Source of the DNA: Aliihoeflea sp. 40Bstr573
Lineage (GTDB): Bacteria; Pseudomonadota; Alphaproteobacteria; Rhizobiales; Rhizobiaceae
DNA: 48,260 bases
Assembly (NCBI RefSeq): GCF_024105655.1
Contig: NZ_JAAAMH010000022.1
Coordinates: 1 to 48,260, forward strand
Reading direction: 5' to 3'
Within the stretch, counting starts at the first letter, position 1; each line of letters begins with the position of its first letter. Both the position numbers and the translations under genes were made by a program. Below the pieces are notes generated by a model. The model made no database searches. It saw only the letters and a program-made list of their open reading frames with translations, and was not told where the DNA came from. Of the stretch, positions 1 to 7,615 are shown in pieces.

Positions 1-125
1 TGCTGGAGCCTATCGGCAACATCCCGCCGGCCGAAGCCGAGGAACGCTACTACGCCATGCTGGAGCAGCCAGACATGGCAGCGTAACTTAATTCAAACGG
101 CCTCCGGCAAACCCGGGGCGATTCA
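1..125 (+). mobile_element. Right end of an IS3-family insertion sequence
   Basis: The window opens inside an IS element. The transposase reading frame closes at 84-86. About 14 bases later, 100-125 reads as a right terminal inverted repeat with the core CCGGCAAACCCGGGGCG and ends in TTCA; its reverse complement starts TGAATCGCCCCGGG, close to IS3-family ends that begin TGAACCGCCCCGGG. The left part of the element lies outside the window, so its name and the target duplication cannot be read. Confidence 0.75.
3..86 (+). CDS. IS3-family transposase OrfB, C-terminal end (partial)
   Basis: The last 27 codons of a gene cut by the window edge. The peptide contains IGNIPPAEAEERYY, the usual tail of the DDE integrase (OrfB) of IS3-family elements after the catalytic core. 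It stops at TAA 84-86, just before the terminal inverted repeat. The catalytic residues lie upstream of the window, so whether the transposase is intact cannot be told. Confidence 0.85.
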   Translation: MEPIGNIPPAEAEERYYAMLEQPDMAA

Positions 126-404
126 GCTTCATTCCCGAGGCAACCACCAAGTAGACCTCTACTGGGGCGTGTTGCTGCCCAGATTCGGGGGCGAATGAAC
201 GACCGTTTTACCAGATTGATCGTCCAGAAGCGGGCAAGCAAAAAACCACCCCGGTCTAGCCGTTCGCAGCTCACGAAGGGGACGCATAGCTGTTTGGCTG
301 GAAGCGACCCCCTTCGCGACATAGCCGACAACGTTACCGTCAACCGACAGCAGACCTCTCGCTTCACGGCCCGCCACGCGGGTGTTGCGTGTTTCCTTGG
401 TCAT
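126..404. other. Intergenic, no supported gene
   Basis: Between the IS end and the candidate leader RNA. Frames are open on both strands (159-404 minus, 195-482 plus), but neither encodes a recognisable family, has a convincing ribosome binding site, or has neighbours in register. I see no tRNA or clear promoter. Confidence 0.5.
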
Positions 405-482
405 AGGCTAAAGAGCGCCATCCATCAGGACCCGGTGCAAATCCGGGTGGCTCTTCCGGCCGCCGATCCGCCGGACAACTGA
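405..482 (+). ncRNA. Candidate structured leader RNA upstream of sulP
   Basis: Two hairpins with perfect 6-bp stems sit side by side: 430-435 pairs with 443-448 (ACCCGG/CCGGGT, 7-nt loop), and 455-460 pairs with 470-475 (TCCGGC/GCCGGA, 9-nt loop). The first contains GGTGCAAATCC (434-444), the form of the conserved cobalamin-riboswitch core GGTGxAAxTCC; CAACTG follows at 476-481, where that family has CNACTG. The rest of the cobalamin consensus is not clearly present. A dedicated sulfate-transporter leader (the sul1 motif class of Alphaproteobacteria) is an alternative I cannot test here. The structure is seen; the function is inference. Confidence 0.3.
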
Positions 483-555
483 ATCAAATACCGTTCTCCC
501 GGTGCGACCCTCCTATGTCAGGGCCGCTGGTTTGGTTTTTCTCATCTGGAACTTC

Positions 556-2040
556 ATGACCTCCTTGTCCGCTTACCGCGCGCAATGGTTCGGGAATGTG
601 CGCGGTGACCTGCTCTCCGGGCTGGTCGTTGCACTTGCGCTCATTCCCGAAGCCATCGCATTTTCGATCATCGCCGGCGTTGATCCCAAGGTCGGCCTTT
701 ATGCCTCCTTCTCGATCGCCGTCCTCATCGCCTTCGTGGGCGGTCGCCCCGGCATGATCTCGGCAGCAACAGCCGCAACCGCCGTTCTCATGATCACGCT
801 GGTCCGCGATCACGGCCTGGAATATCTGCTCGCCGCAACGGTGCTAGCGGGGCTTCTGCAGATCGCCGCAGGCTTCCTGAGACTGGGCTCGGTAATGCGC
901 TTCGTTTCGCGCTCGGTGTTGACAGGCTTCGTCAACGCCTTGGCGATCCTGATCTTCATGGCGCAGATTCCCGAACTCGTCGGCGTGCCGAACCTGACCT
1001 ATGTGATGGTCGCAGCCGGCCTCGTGATCATCTATCTCTTTCCCTATGTGACAAAGGCGGTCCCGTCGCCACTCGTCTGCATCATCGTCCTAACCTCGGT
1101 CGCCATCCTGTTCGGCTTCGACGTCCGCACGGTCGGTGACATGGGCGAGTTGCCGTCCACTCTTCCCATCTTCCTGATCCCGGACATTCCACTGACCGTC
1201 GATACCTTGCTGATCATCTTGCCCTATTCGGCAGCGGTCGCCGTCGTGGGCCTACTCGAATCCTTGATGACGGCACAGATCGTTGATGACCTCACCGACA
1301 CGCCATCGGACCGGCATCAGGAATGCATCGGCCAGGGCATCGCCAACACGGCGACTGGCTTCATCGGCGGCATGGCCGGCTGCGCGATGATCGGTCAGTC
1401 GATCATCAACGTGAAGTCGGGCGGACGCGGACGACTGTCGACCTTTGCCGCTGGCGTCTTCCTCCTGTTCATGATCCTGGTTCTGGGCGATCTCGTAAGT
1501 CGGATTCCGATGGCTGCGCTCGTGGCGATTATGATCATGGTTTCGATCGGCACATTTTCATGGTCTTCGATCCTCAACCTGAGGGATCATCCCCGGTCCT
1601 CCTCCATCGTCATGCTGGCGACGGTCGTCACCGTCGTCGTCACCCACAATCTGGCCTATGGCGTGCTGAACGGCGTTCTTCTGTCAGGCATCTTCTTTGC
1701 CTGGAAGATCGCGCAGCTCTTTCGCGTCTCATCCAGCCTCAGCGCCGACGCGCGTCATCGGATCTACGTCGTCGAAGGCCAGCTCTTTTTCGCATCGGCG
1801 GAAGATTTTATGGCCGCTTTCGATTTCAAGGAGGTGCTCGAAAAGGTCACCATCGACGTGTCGGGCGCGCATATCTGGGACATTTCCAGCGTGGCCGCGC
1901 TCGACATGGCGGTACTGAAGTTCCGCCGGGATGGAGCCGAGGTGGAAATCGTCGGCATGAATGCGGCGAGCGAGACCATCGTCGACCAGCTCGCCATTCA
2001 CGACAAGCCCGGCGCGCTCGACAAACTGATGGCGCATTGA
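556..2040 (+). CDS. SulP-family anion (sulfate-type) transporter with STAS domain
   Basis: An inner-membrane transporter of the SLC26/SulP family, 494 residues from the ATG at 556. An in-frame GTG at 502 would add 18 residues; neither has a strong ribosome binding site, and I prefer the ATG because the family's N-terminal helices start soon after it. The first two thirds are a run of hydrophobic segments with the SulP-type stretch [16 protein letters not shown] near residue 25. The last ~100 residues form a cytoplasmic STAS domain ([16 protein letters not shown] onward). Substrates in the family include sulfate, bicarbonate and other oxyanions; the substrate here cannot be read. The gene lies 16 bp before a universal stress protein, a common pairing. 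Being next to the ars block, it may affect sulfate or thiol supply, which is inference. Confidence 0.93.
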   Translation: MTSLSAYRAQWFGNVRGDLLSGLVVALALIPEAIAFSIIAGVDPKVGLYASFSIAVLIAFVGGRPGMISAATAATAVLMITLVRDHGLEYLLAATVLAGLLQIAAGFLRLGSVMRFVSRSVLTGFVNALAILIFMAQIPELVGVPNLTYVMVAAGLVIIYLFPYVTKAVPSPLVCIIVLTSVAILFGFDVRTVGDMGELPSTLPIFLIPDIPLTVDTLLIILPYSAAVAVVGLLESLMTAQIVDDLTDTPSDRHQECIGQGIANTATGFIGGMAGCAMIGQSIINVKSGGRGRLSTFAAGVFLLFMILVLGDLVSRIPMAALVAIMIMVSIGTFSWSSILNLRDHPRSSSIVMLATVVTVVVTHNLAYGVLNGVLLSGIFFAWKIAQLFRVSSSLSADARHRIYVVEGQLFFASAEDFMAAFDFKEVLEKVTIDVSGAHIWDISSVAALDMAVLKFRRDGAEVEIVGMNAASETIVDQLAIHDKPGALDKLMAH

Positions 2041-2056
2041 GGAAAGGGACATACGA

Positions 2057-2908
2057 ATGACCGAAAAACTCATCGCCCTGATCGACGGCTCGATCTATTC
2101 CAAGAGCGTTTGCGACAACGCCGCTTGGATTTCGCGGCGCACTGGTGCGCCCATCGAACTCCTACACGTTCTCGGCCGGAGGGAAACGGCGAGTTCGGAC
2201 CTGTCCGGCTCGATCGCACTTGGCGCTCGCACGGCCCTGCTGGAAGAACTGTCGAGCCTCGACGAGCAGCGTTCCAAGCTGGCTCGGAAGCGTGGCCGTG
2301 CCATCCTCGAAGACGCCGAAGAAATTCTCCGCTCCGCTGGCGTCGAGAACGTAACTTCACGGCTTCGCCATGGCGATCTCCTGGAAGAGGTCGCGGCAGC
2401 CGAGTCGGATTCGCGCGGCATCGTCATAGGCAAGCGCGGGGAGGCTGCAGATTTCGCCAAATTGCACCTGGGCTCCAATCTTGAGCGCATCGCGCGATCT
2501 GCGACGAAACCGGTCTTTGTCGCCGCACGAGCATTCCGCCCGATCGAAAAGGTTCTCATTGCTTATGATGGTGGGCCGAGTGCGATGAAGGCGGTCGATC
2601 ATATTGCGCGAGCGCCGCTGTTCTCGGGACTCGATATCCGACTGCTGACCGTGGGAAGCGAGAGCACCGACCTGGGTCGGCGGCTGGAGGACGCGAAGGC
2701 CATCCTCAAGGCAGGCGGGCATAACGCATCGGCCGAAATAGTTCCTGGCCAAGTTGAAAAAGCGATCTCGGGCTTTGTGGATCGCGACAGCATCGACCTT
2801 CTCGTCATGGGAGCTTACGGTCACTCACGCATCCGCGCGATGATTATCGGTTCCACGACAGCGGAGATGATCCGCTTATGCAAAGTGCCGGTTGCGCTGT
2901 TTCGGTGA
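2057..2908 (+). CDS. Tandem-domain universal stress protein (UspA family)
   Basis: A 283-residue cytoplasmic protein with two Usp domains in a row (about 1-145 and 150-283). The second carries the ATP-binding pattern G-x2-G-x9-G-S/T as GAYG...IIGST near residue 258. The first keeps a related but less perfect loop (GKRGEAADF...LGSN). The start has a strong ribosome binding site (AGGAAAGGGA) in the 16-bp gap after sulP, so both are very likely co-transcribed. Usp proteins bind ATP or act as stress partners; beside SulP they are thought to modulate the transporter. No terminator is clear downstream. Confidence 0.93.
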   Translation: MTEKLIALIDGSIYSKSVCDNAAWISRRTGAPIELLHVLGRRETASSDLSGSIALGARTALLEELSSLDEQRSKLARKRGRAILEDAEEILRSAGVENVTSRLRHGDLLEEVAAAESDSRGIVIGKRGEAADFAKLHLGSNLERIARSATKPVFVAARAFRPIEKVLIAYDGGPSAMKAVDHIARAPLFSGLDIRLLTVGSESTDLGRRLEDAKAILKAGGHNASAEIVPGQVEKAISGFVDRDSIDLLVMGAYGHSRIRAMIIGSTTAEMIRLCKVPVALFR

Positions 2909-3210
2909 GTGAGGCGTCCGCCTTCTGCAATATGACCCTTGAAGCTGCTGGTCCGCTTCCCACCCCGCCGAGCCATTCCGGCGTGCGCAGCGCACACTGC
3001 CCGTGGACCGACAGGAGTCGACCCCATTGTGGTCATTTAGCTCGCATCGGCGGCGTCCCGAAAGCTGCCCTTAAACACCTAAGTCTGCGCTGAGGGCACG
3101 AGTCCCCAAATCTGCAACTGTTTATCCCGTATGGGCGGACGTAGCGTTGGCAACCGAGGAAATGCAAACCGTAGCGTCTGCAGCTACCTTCAGCATAAAT
3201 CCAGCGTTTG
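2909..3210. other. Convergent intergenic gap, no gene seen
   Basis: About 300 bp between the 3' ends of the usp and arsJ genes. Short frames exist (for example 2878-3093 plus and 3131-3331 plus) but none has a recognisable product. I see only short imperfect inverted repeats and no clear T-run terminator. Confidence 0.5.
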
Positions 3211-4485
3211 CTATGCCACCCCCAGCTCAGTTTTCCGCCCGGAATCAACGTCCAATCGCCGAGCCGCCCACCAGCTTAGGCCCGCCATGGTGCCTGCCGT
3301 TGCCAGGCATAAAGTCAGTCCGCCCATCTGATAGCTGATGCCAGACAAAAGCGTCCCAAGAAGGCGTCCGGCGGCGTTAGCCATGTAGTAGAATCCGACA
3401 TCGCGGGTGATCCGACTGGCGTCGCCGTAGGCGAGGATCAGGAACGAGTGAACGGCCGAGTTGATAGCGAACACGAAGCCGAACACGAACAGTCCGCCGA
3501 TAAGGAAGGCCGTCAACCAAGGAGACGGATTGCCCGAAGCAAACGCGGTCGCAGCCAAAATGAATGGGATAGGAACCAGCACACCGGCCCACCAGATGGC
3601 TTTCCTGGCAACTGCATTTTCATCGAGACTCGCGGCCTTCAGAATGCGGGGAGCCGAAGCCTGGACCGCTCCGTATATAATGATCCACGCAGCGAGGAAG
3701 CCACCGATCACGAAAAAGGCCCAACGTCGCCCTTCCTCGGTGCCGTCCGACAGGACGGCTTGGAAATAGATCGGCACGCCAACCACGAACCAGACGTCGC
3801 GGGCCGCGAACAGGAACATGCGGGCGAGGGAAAGTCGGTTGACGCGCTGATCCGGCGAACGCCAGGCAGAGAACTTCGCTCCTTTGTCCTTGGCGGGCAG
3901 CCCTGCCGGCAGGAAGAGGGCGACCGCAATCAAAATGGCGAGCAAAATCGCGGCCATTCCCCATATGGCCGTTTCGAACCCCGCCAGAGCCAGCAAAGCA
4001 GCACCTAGAAAAAATCCTAGACCCTTTACCGCATTCTTCGAGCCGGTCAGCAGTGCAACCCAGCGGAATAACGTGCCATCCCCTTGGGGCGCGAGCAGCT
4101 TGACCGCGGATTTCGAGGACATTTTGGCAAGGTCCTTCGCGACGCCGGAAATACCTTGGACTGCCATGACAAACACAACGGATGCGACGACACTCCATGT
4201 CGGATCGAGTTGCGCAAGCGCCGCCAATGCCGCGATTTGCAACGCAAGCCCGCCGTAGAGCGTAGCGGCTAATCCGAACCGCGCGGCCAGCCAGCCCGCG
4301 TATAGATTGGTCACGATCCCGGCTACTTCGTATAAGAGGAACAGCCAGGCGAGCTGGATCGGCGTGAAGCCGAGGCCATTGAAATGAAGCAACACCAGCA
4401 TGCGCAATGCGCCGTCCGACAGCATGAATGCCCAGTAGGAGGCCGTGACGGCAACATAGGCGCGCATAGGGCGGGTGGCACTCAC
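3211..4485 (-). CDS. arsJ: ArsJ, MFS exporter of 1-arseno-3-phosphoglycerate
   Basis: A 12-helix major facilitator protein of 424 residues. N-terminal YWAFMLSDGALRMLVLLHF and the later VAKDLAKMSSKSAVKLL are hallmarks of the ArsJ family. ArsJ exports 1-arseno-3-phosphoglycerate made by the partner GAPDH, which removes arsenate from the cell. The start chosen is GTG at 4485, which overlaps the GAPDH stop in a GTGA junction and gives a normal-length N terminus (MSATRPMRAYV); ATG at 4467 is the alternative. It is the last gene of the minus-strand operon arsR/C fusion - gap - arsJ, with translational coupling at both junctions. Confidence 0.95.
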   Translation of the reverse strand: MSATRPMRAYVAVTASYWAFMLSDGALRMLVLLHFNGLGFTPIQLAWLFLLYEVAGIVTNLYAGWLAARFGLAATLYGGLALQIAALAALAQLDPTWSVVASVVFVMAVQGISGVAKDLAKMSSKSAVKLLAPQGDGTLFRWVALLTGSKNAVKGLGFFLGAALLALAGFETAIWGMAAILLAILIAVALFLPAGLPAKDKGAKFSAWRSPDQRVNRLSLARMFLFAARDVWFVVGVPIYFQAVLSDGTEEGRRWAFFVIGGFLAAWIIIYGAVQASAPRILKAASLDENAVARKAIWWAGVLVPIPFILAATAFASGNPSPWLTAFLIGGLFVFGFVFAINSAVHSFLILAYGDASRITRDVGFYYMANAAGRLLGTLLSGISYQMGGLTLCLATAGTMAGLSWWAARRLDVDSGRKTELGVA

Positions 4486-5492
4486 AGCGCACCCGCTATC
4501 ATGCGGACGATATCGGCAAGACGGCAGGCATAGCCCCATTCATTGTCGTACCATGCATAGATTTTAAGCTGCGTGCCGTTGATCACCATGGTCGATGGGC
4601 CGTCGATCACAGCCGAGCGGGGATCGTTGGTGAAGTCGCTGCTTACAAGGGGACGCTCTTCGAAGCCCAAGATGTTCTTCAGCGGCCCTCTAGCCGCAGC
4701 CTTGAACAATTCATTGACCTCTTCTGCCGTCGTGGCTCGCTCAAGCTCGAAGACGCAATCAGTCAGTGAAGCGTTCAGCAAGGGTACGCGAACAGCGTGG
4801 CCGTTGAGACGGCCCTTCAGCTCGGGGTAGATAAGCGTGATTGCCGTTGCGCTGCCGGTCGTCGTCGGAATGAGATTCGTCAAGGCGGAGCGGGCGCGCC
4901 GCATGTCCTTGGCCGGACGGTCAACTATCGTCTGGGTGTTTGTGACGTCGTGGATCGTCGTGATCGATCCGTGACGGATCCCGAGATTTTCGTGAACGAC
5001 CTTCACCACTGGGGCAAGGCAGTTGGTCGTACAACTCGCCGCCGTCACCAGCCAGTGGCGGTCAGGTTCGTAGAGCTCATGATTGATTCCGTAAACGAGA
5101 TTGAGTGCGCCGCCGTCTTTGACCGGGGCTGATACAATCACCTTCTTCGCACCGCCGGTTCTATATGGTTGCACCTTCGCGGCGGTCTTGAATACGCCAG
5201 TGCAGTCGATCACCACGTCGACGCCGAGTTCAGCCAGTGGAAGCGCCTCGATCGTTCGTTCGCGAGCGAGGCGAATGCGTTTGCCGCCGAAGGTCAAGCT
5301 GTCGGCATCATGGCCGATTTCACGTTGCCATCTTCCGTGGATGCTGTCGAATTCCATGAGCAGCGCATGTTGCTCCGCATCTCCAGTTGCATCGTTCAGA
5401 AGAACGATGTCGCCTCCGGAGCCGTTGTCGATCAAATCCCTCAGAACGAGCTTCCCGATCCGGCCAAGACCGTTCAATGCGATGCGTGTCAT
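4482..5492 (-). CDS. gap: ArsJ-associated glyceraldehyde-3-phosphate dehydrogenase
   Basis: A 336-residue GAPDH. It has the NAD-binding start ALNGLGRIGK and the catalytic motif ASCTTNCLAP with the active cysteine at residue 154. In arsenate pathways this enzyme uses arsenate in place of phosphate with glyceraldehyde 3-phosphate and NAD, giving unstable 1-arseno-3-phosphoglycerate for ArsJ to export. The start overlaps the stop of the upstream ArsR/ArsC fusion by 4 bp, and the stop overlaps arsJ. The location strongly favours the resistance role over central glycolysis. Confidence 0.95.
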   Translation of the reverse strand: MTRIALNGLGRIGKLVLRDLIDNGSGGDIVLLNDATGDAEQHALLMEFDSIHGRWQREIGHDADSLTFGGKRIRLARERTIEALPLAELGVDVVIDCTGVFKTAAKVQPYRTGGAKKVIVSAPVKDGGALNLVYGINHELYEPDRHWLVTAASCTTNCLAPVVKVVHENLGIRHGSITTIHDVTNTQTIVDRPAKDMRRARSALTNLIPTTTGSATAITLIYPELKGRLNGHAVRVPLLNASLTDCVFELERATTAEEVNELFKAAARGPLKNILGFEERPLVSSDFTNDPRSAVIDGPSTMVINGTQLKIYAWYDNEWGYACRLADIVRMIAGAL

Positions 5493-6295
5493 GAGGATAG
5501 GGTTCCGATCCGGTCAAGTTGTCGTTGGAGGTCACGCGCTTCGAGCGCGTCAAAGGGGAGGTCTGAAAAAACTTCTATTCGTCGCCGTAGTGTCGCGTAG
5601 GTTTCCCGGAAAGCCTCGTTCTCATCGGGGCGGCCGACCGGGTCCGGTACGCCCCAATAGGAAGCAACAGGTCGACCTTTGTGGGGGATGCTGTCCGCGA
5701 CTGCCGCGCGGTCGCAAACGGTCAGCACGATGTCCATAGGCGGGCCGTCGACCAGCGTCCTCACACTCTTGGAGGCCAATCCCGACGTTTCGTGTCCGTT
5801 GCGGCCAAGGATAGCGAGCGTTCCGGAATGGATACGGCCCGTAGGCGAGGTGCCGGCCGAGAATGACCGAAACCGCTTTCCGCCAATGTCGCGCAGAAGC
5901 ACTTCCGCGCAGATCGAGCGGGCGGAGTTCCCCGAGCACAGAAACAGCACATTCAACCTGTCATCCGATCGCCGCCGCTTCCCTTTCGTAATCGGTCCGC
6001 ACAAATCCGGCCGTCCTCGACAACAATCGTCGACGAGAAATTGGACCAGGTTCTCGGTTGCCGCGAGATCTACGGAGTAGAATAGCGACCGGCCGCTTCT
6101 TTCAACCGACACCAGGCCTTGTTCGAAGAGTTCGGAAAGGTAGTGCGACAACGTGTTGGGCTTGAGACCCAGTTCAGCCCCGATCTCCGTAGGCCGCATT
6201 CCGTGTGGGACGAACCGCATGAGGAGGCGGAATACCCCCATACGGCCGGGATGGCCCAACGCGGCAAAACGCGAGACTGCTCGACTCGTTTCCAT
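5489..6295 (-). CDS. ArsR-type regulator fused to low-molecular-weight arsenate reductase
   Basis: A 268-residue two-domain protein. Residues 1-~95 are an ArsR winged helix (LGHPGRMGVFRLL ... GLKPNTLSHYLSEL). A vicinal CC at 91-92 and C99 could bind arsenite. From about 113 comes a tyrosine-phosphatase-like ArsC domain with the P-loop C120-SGNSAR-S and the acid loop VPDPVG. The fusion would reduce arsenate to arsenite and sense the product. It heads the gap-arsJ operon. The ATG at 6295 lies inside a palindrome and right at the expected transcription start, with no ribosome binding site, so a leaderless mRNA is possible. Such fusions are known in rhizobial and related ars clusters. Confidence 0.93.
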   Translation of the reverse strand: METSRAVSRFAALGHPGRMGVFRLLMRFVPHGMRPTEIGAELGLKPNTLSHYLSELFEQGLVSVERSGRSLFYSVDLAATENLVQFLVDDCCRGRPDLCGPITKGKRRRSDDRLNVLFLCSGNSARSICAEVLLRDIGGKRFRSFSAGTSPTGRIHSGTLAILGRNGHETSGLASKSVRTLVDGPPMDIVLTVCDRAAVADSIPHKGRPVASYWGVPDPVGRPDENEAFRETYATLRRRIEVFSDLPFDALEARDLQRQLDRIGTLSS

Positions 6296-6330
6296 ATTTC
6301 CCGAATATGGGAAATGTTATGCCGGGTCAA
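6292..6330 (-). promoter_or_regulatory. Promoter and operator of the arsR/C-gap-arsJ operon
   Basis: On the minus strand a -35-like TTGACC (6325-6330) is followed after 17 bp by a weak -10-like TATTCG (6302-6307). A perfect 7-bp palindrome, CCATATT-N5-AATATGG (6292-6310), covers the -10 and the start codon. This fits autorepression by the ArsR domain of the fusion. It differs from the ATCGAA-type palindromes found before arsH and arsR. Confidence 0.5.
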
Positions 6331-6397
6331 CCATCTGACGTATGGCCTCGCGGAAGTTGCTGGGGTTGACGGCACGGCGATGCATGAATATCTATAA

Positions 6398-6413
6398 TTC
6401 TAGTTATATCGAA
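6398..6413 (+). promoter_or_regulatory. Probable ArsR box before arsH
   Basis: TTCTAG-N4-ATCGAA has the layout of the perfect palindrome before arsR (TTCGAT-N4-ATCGAA at 7171-7186), with two mismatches in the left arm. It lies 12 bp before the arsH start, suggesting that one ArsR controls both units. Confidence 0.4.
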
Positions 6414-6425
6414 TAATAGGAATCA

Positions 6426-7160
6426 GTGTTGCCCCGCAACCATATCGAAATTGACGATCTGCCCAACATCTCCGCCGCTGAGTTCAAGGGCATCGACCGG
6501 GATGCCCTGTTCGGCGGGGGAGCATCAAGTCATGCCCCTCGTATCCTGATGCTCTATGGGTCCTTGCGTGAGAGATCCTTCTCGCGGCTTGCGACTGAAG
6601 AGGCTGCCCGCATCTTGAGACGCCTCGGCGCTGAGGTTCGGATCTTCAATCCATCCGGACTACCGCTCCCGGATTCGACCTCGCCCGATCATCCCAAGGT
6701 AAAGGAACTGCGTGACCTGTCACTTTGGTCGGAGGGCCAGGTCTGGTGCTCGCCCGAACGTCACGGCTCCATGACGGGAATAATGAAAGCCCAGATCGAC
6801 TGGCTTCCGCTCTCGTTGGGTGGCGTCCGGCCAACTCAGGGCCGAACGCTGGCGGTCATGCAGGTATGCGGCGGCTCGCAGAGCTTCAACGCGGTCAACC
6901 AACTGCGCGTTCTCGGCCGGTGGATGCGGATGTTTACCATCCCCAATCAGTCCTCGGTCGCAAAAGCTTTCAATGAGTTCGACGATAGCGGCCGCATGAA
7001 ACCATCTGCCTATTACAACCGCATCGTCGACGTCATGGAGGAACTGGTGAAGTTCACGCTCCTCTTGCGGGATCGTACCGACTATCTGACGGATCGTTAT
7101 TCCGAGCGCGTTGAAACCGCCGCCGAGGTTTCTAGGCGGGTTAATCAAGGATCGCATTGA
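6426..7160 (+). CDS. arsH: ArsH, NADPH-dependent FMN organoarsenical oxidase
   Basis: A 244-residue flavodoxin-like protein of the ArsH family, with the FMN phosphate loop [11 protein letters not shown] (about residues 42-52) and the family block [20 protein letters not shown]. ArsH oxidises trivalent methylated or aromatic arsenicals to less toxic pentavalent forms and can reduce quinones. The start is GTG at 6426 behind TAGGA; a TTG follows directly. It is divergent from the arsR/C fusion, and its promoter region holds an ArsR-like half-palindrome. No arsM methyltransferase is visible in this window, so its organoarsenical substrate would come from elsewhere. Confidence 0.95.
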   Translation: MLPRNHIEIDDLPNISAAEFKGIDRDALFGGGASSHAPRILMLYGSLRERSFSRLATEEAARILRRLGAEVRIFNPSGLPLPDSTSPDHPKVKELRDLSLWSEGQVWCSPERHGSMTGIMKAQIDWLPLSLGGVRPTQGRTLAVMQVCGGSQSFNAVNQLRVLGRWMRMFTIPNQSSVAKAFNEFDDSGRMKPSAYYNRIVDVMEELVKFTLLLRDRTDYLTDRYSERVETAAEVSRRVNQGSH

Positions 7161-7186
7161 CGAATGCTAATTCGATGATAATCGAA
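7157..7186 (+). promoter_or_regulatory. arsR promoter with perfect ArsR operator
   Basis: A -35-like TTGACG (7157-7162) and a -10-like TAATCG (7179-7184) are separated by 16 bp. The perfect palindrome TTCGAT-GATA-ATCGAA (7171-7186) lies over the -10 and spacer, as expected for an ArsR autorepressor site. A second possible promoter (TTGACG 7193-7198, 17 bp, TAGGCT 7216-7221) would start transcription at the arsR ATG. Confidence 0.55.
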
Positions 7187-7227
7187 ATTCATTTGACGGT
7201 GCCATTTTGCCCGCATAGGCTTTGGCC

Positions 7228-7560
7228 ATGAACCTCGATCAAGCAGCACGGCAACTGGAGGCGCTCGGCAATCCGACGCGTCTCAACATCTACCGGATCC
7301 TCGTCAGGGCGGGGGCCGAAGGACTGCCCGTAGGCAGCATCCAGGATAAGATCAAGATCCCGGCATCGACGCTTTCGCATCACTGCAAGAGGCTTGTCGA
7401 TACCGGTCTGGTCACGCAAGAACGGCAGGCAACGACACTCATCTGTCGCGCGCAATATCCGGCAATGCAGGCTTTGATAGGGTATCTGGCGGATGAATGC
7501 TGCGCAGATGGATCATGTCCTCCGGTATTGGCGTCGCGACGATTGAAATCCGAGGCTTAA
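7228..7560 (+). CDS. arsR: ArsR-family arsenite-responsive repressor
   Basis: A 110-residue winged-helix repressor: LGNPTRLNIYRILV and the recognition helix IPASTLSHHCKRL. The C-terminal cysteines C91, C92 and C97 (DECCADGSC) are a likely arsenite site. They are placed as in ArsR types that bind metalloid near the C-terminal end of the dimer rather than in the DNA-binding helix, which is inference. The ATG at 7228 is chosen because the in-frame TTG at 7222 gives only MA before it; no ribosome binding site is visible. The gene follows its own palindromic operator and is followed by the flavoprotein and MFS genes. Confidence 0.93.
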   Translation: MNLDQAARQLEALGNPTRLNIYRILVRAGAEGLPVGSIQDKIKIPASTLSHHCKRLVDTGLVTQERQATTLICRAQYPAMQALIGYLADECCADGSCPPVLASRRLKSEA

Positions 7561-7615
7561 TTTTTTTACCGTGCTATTTCGAAATTTCGAGAATAACCAA
7601 ATGAGGACGGCCGCT

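Noticed and set aside
159-404. 81-codon minus-strand frame near the IS end
   Set aside because: No family recognised, no ribosome binding site seen, and no neighbour support. It could be a gene remnant but is not supportable.
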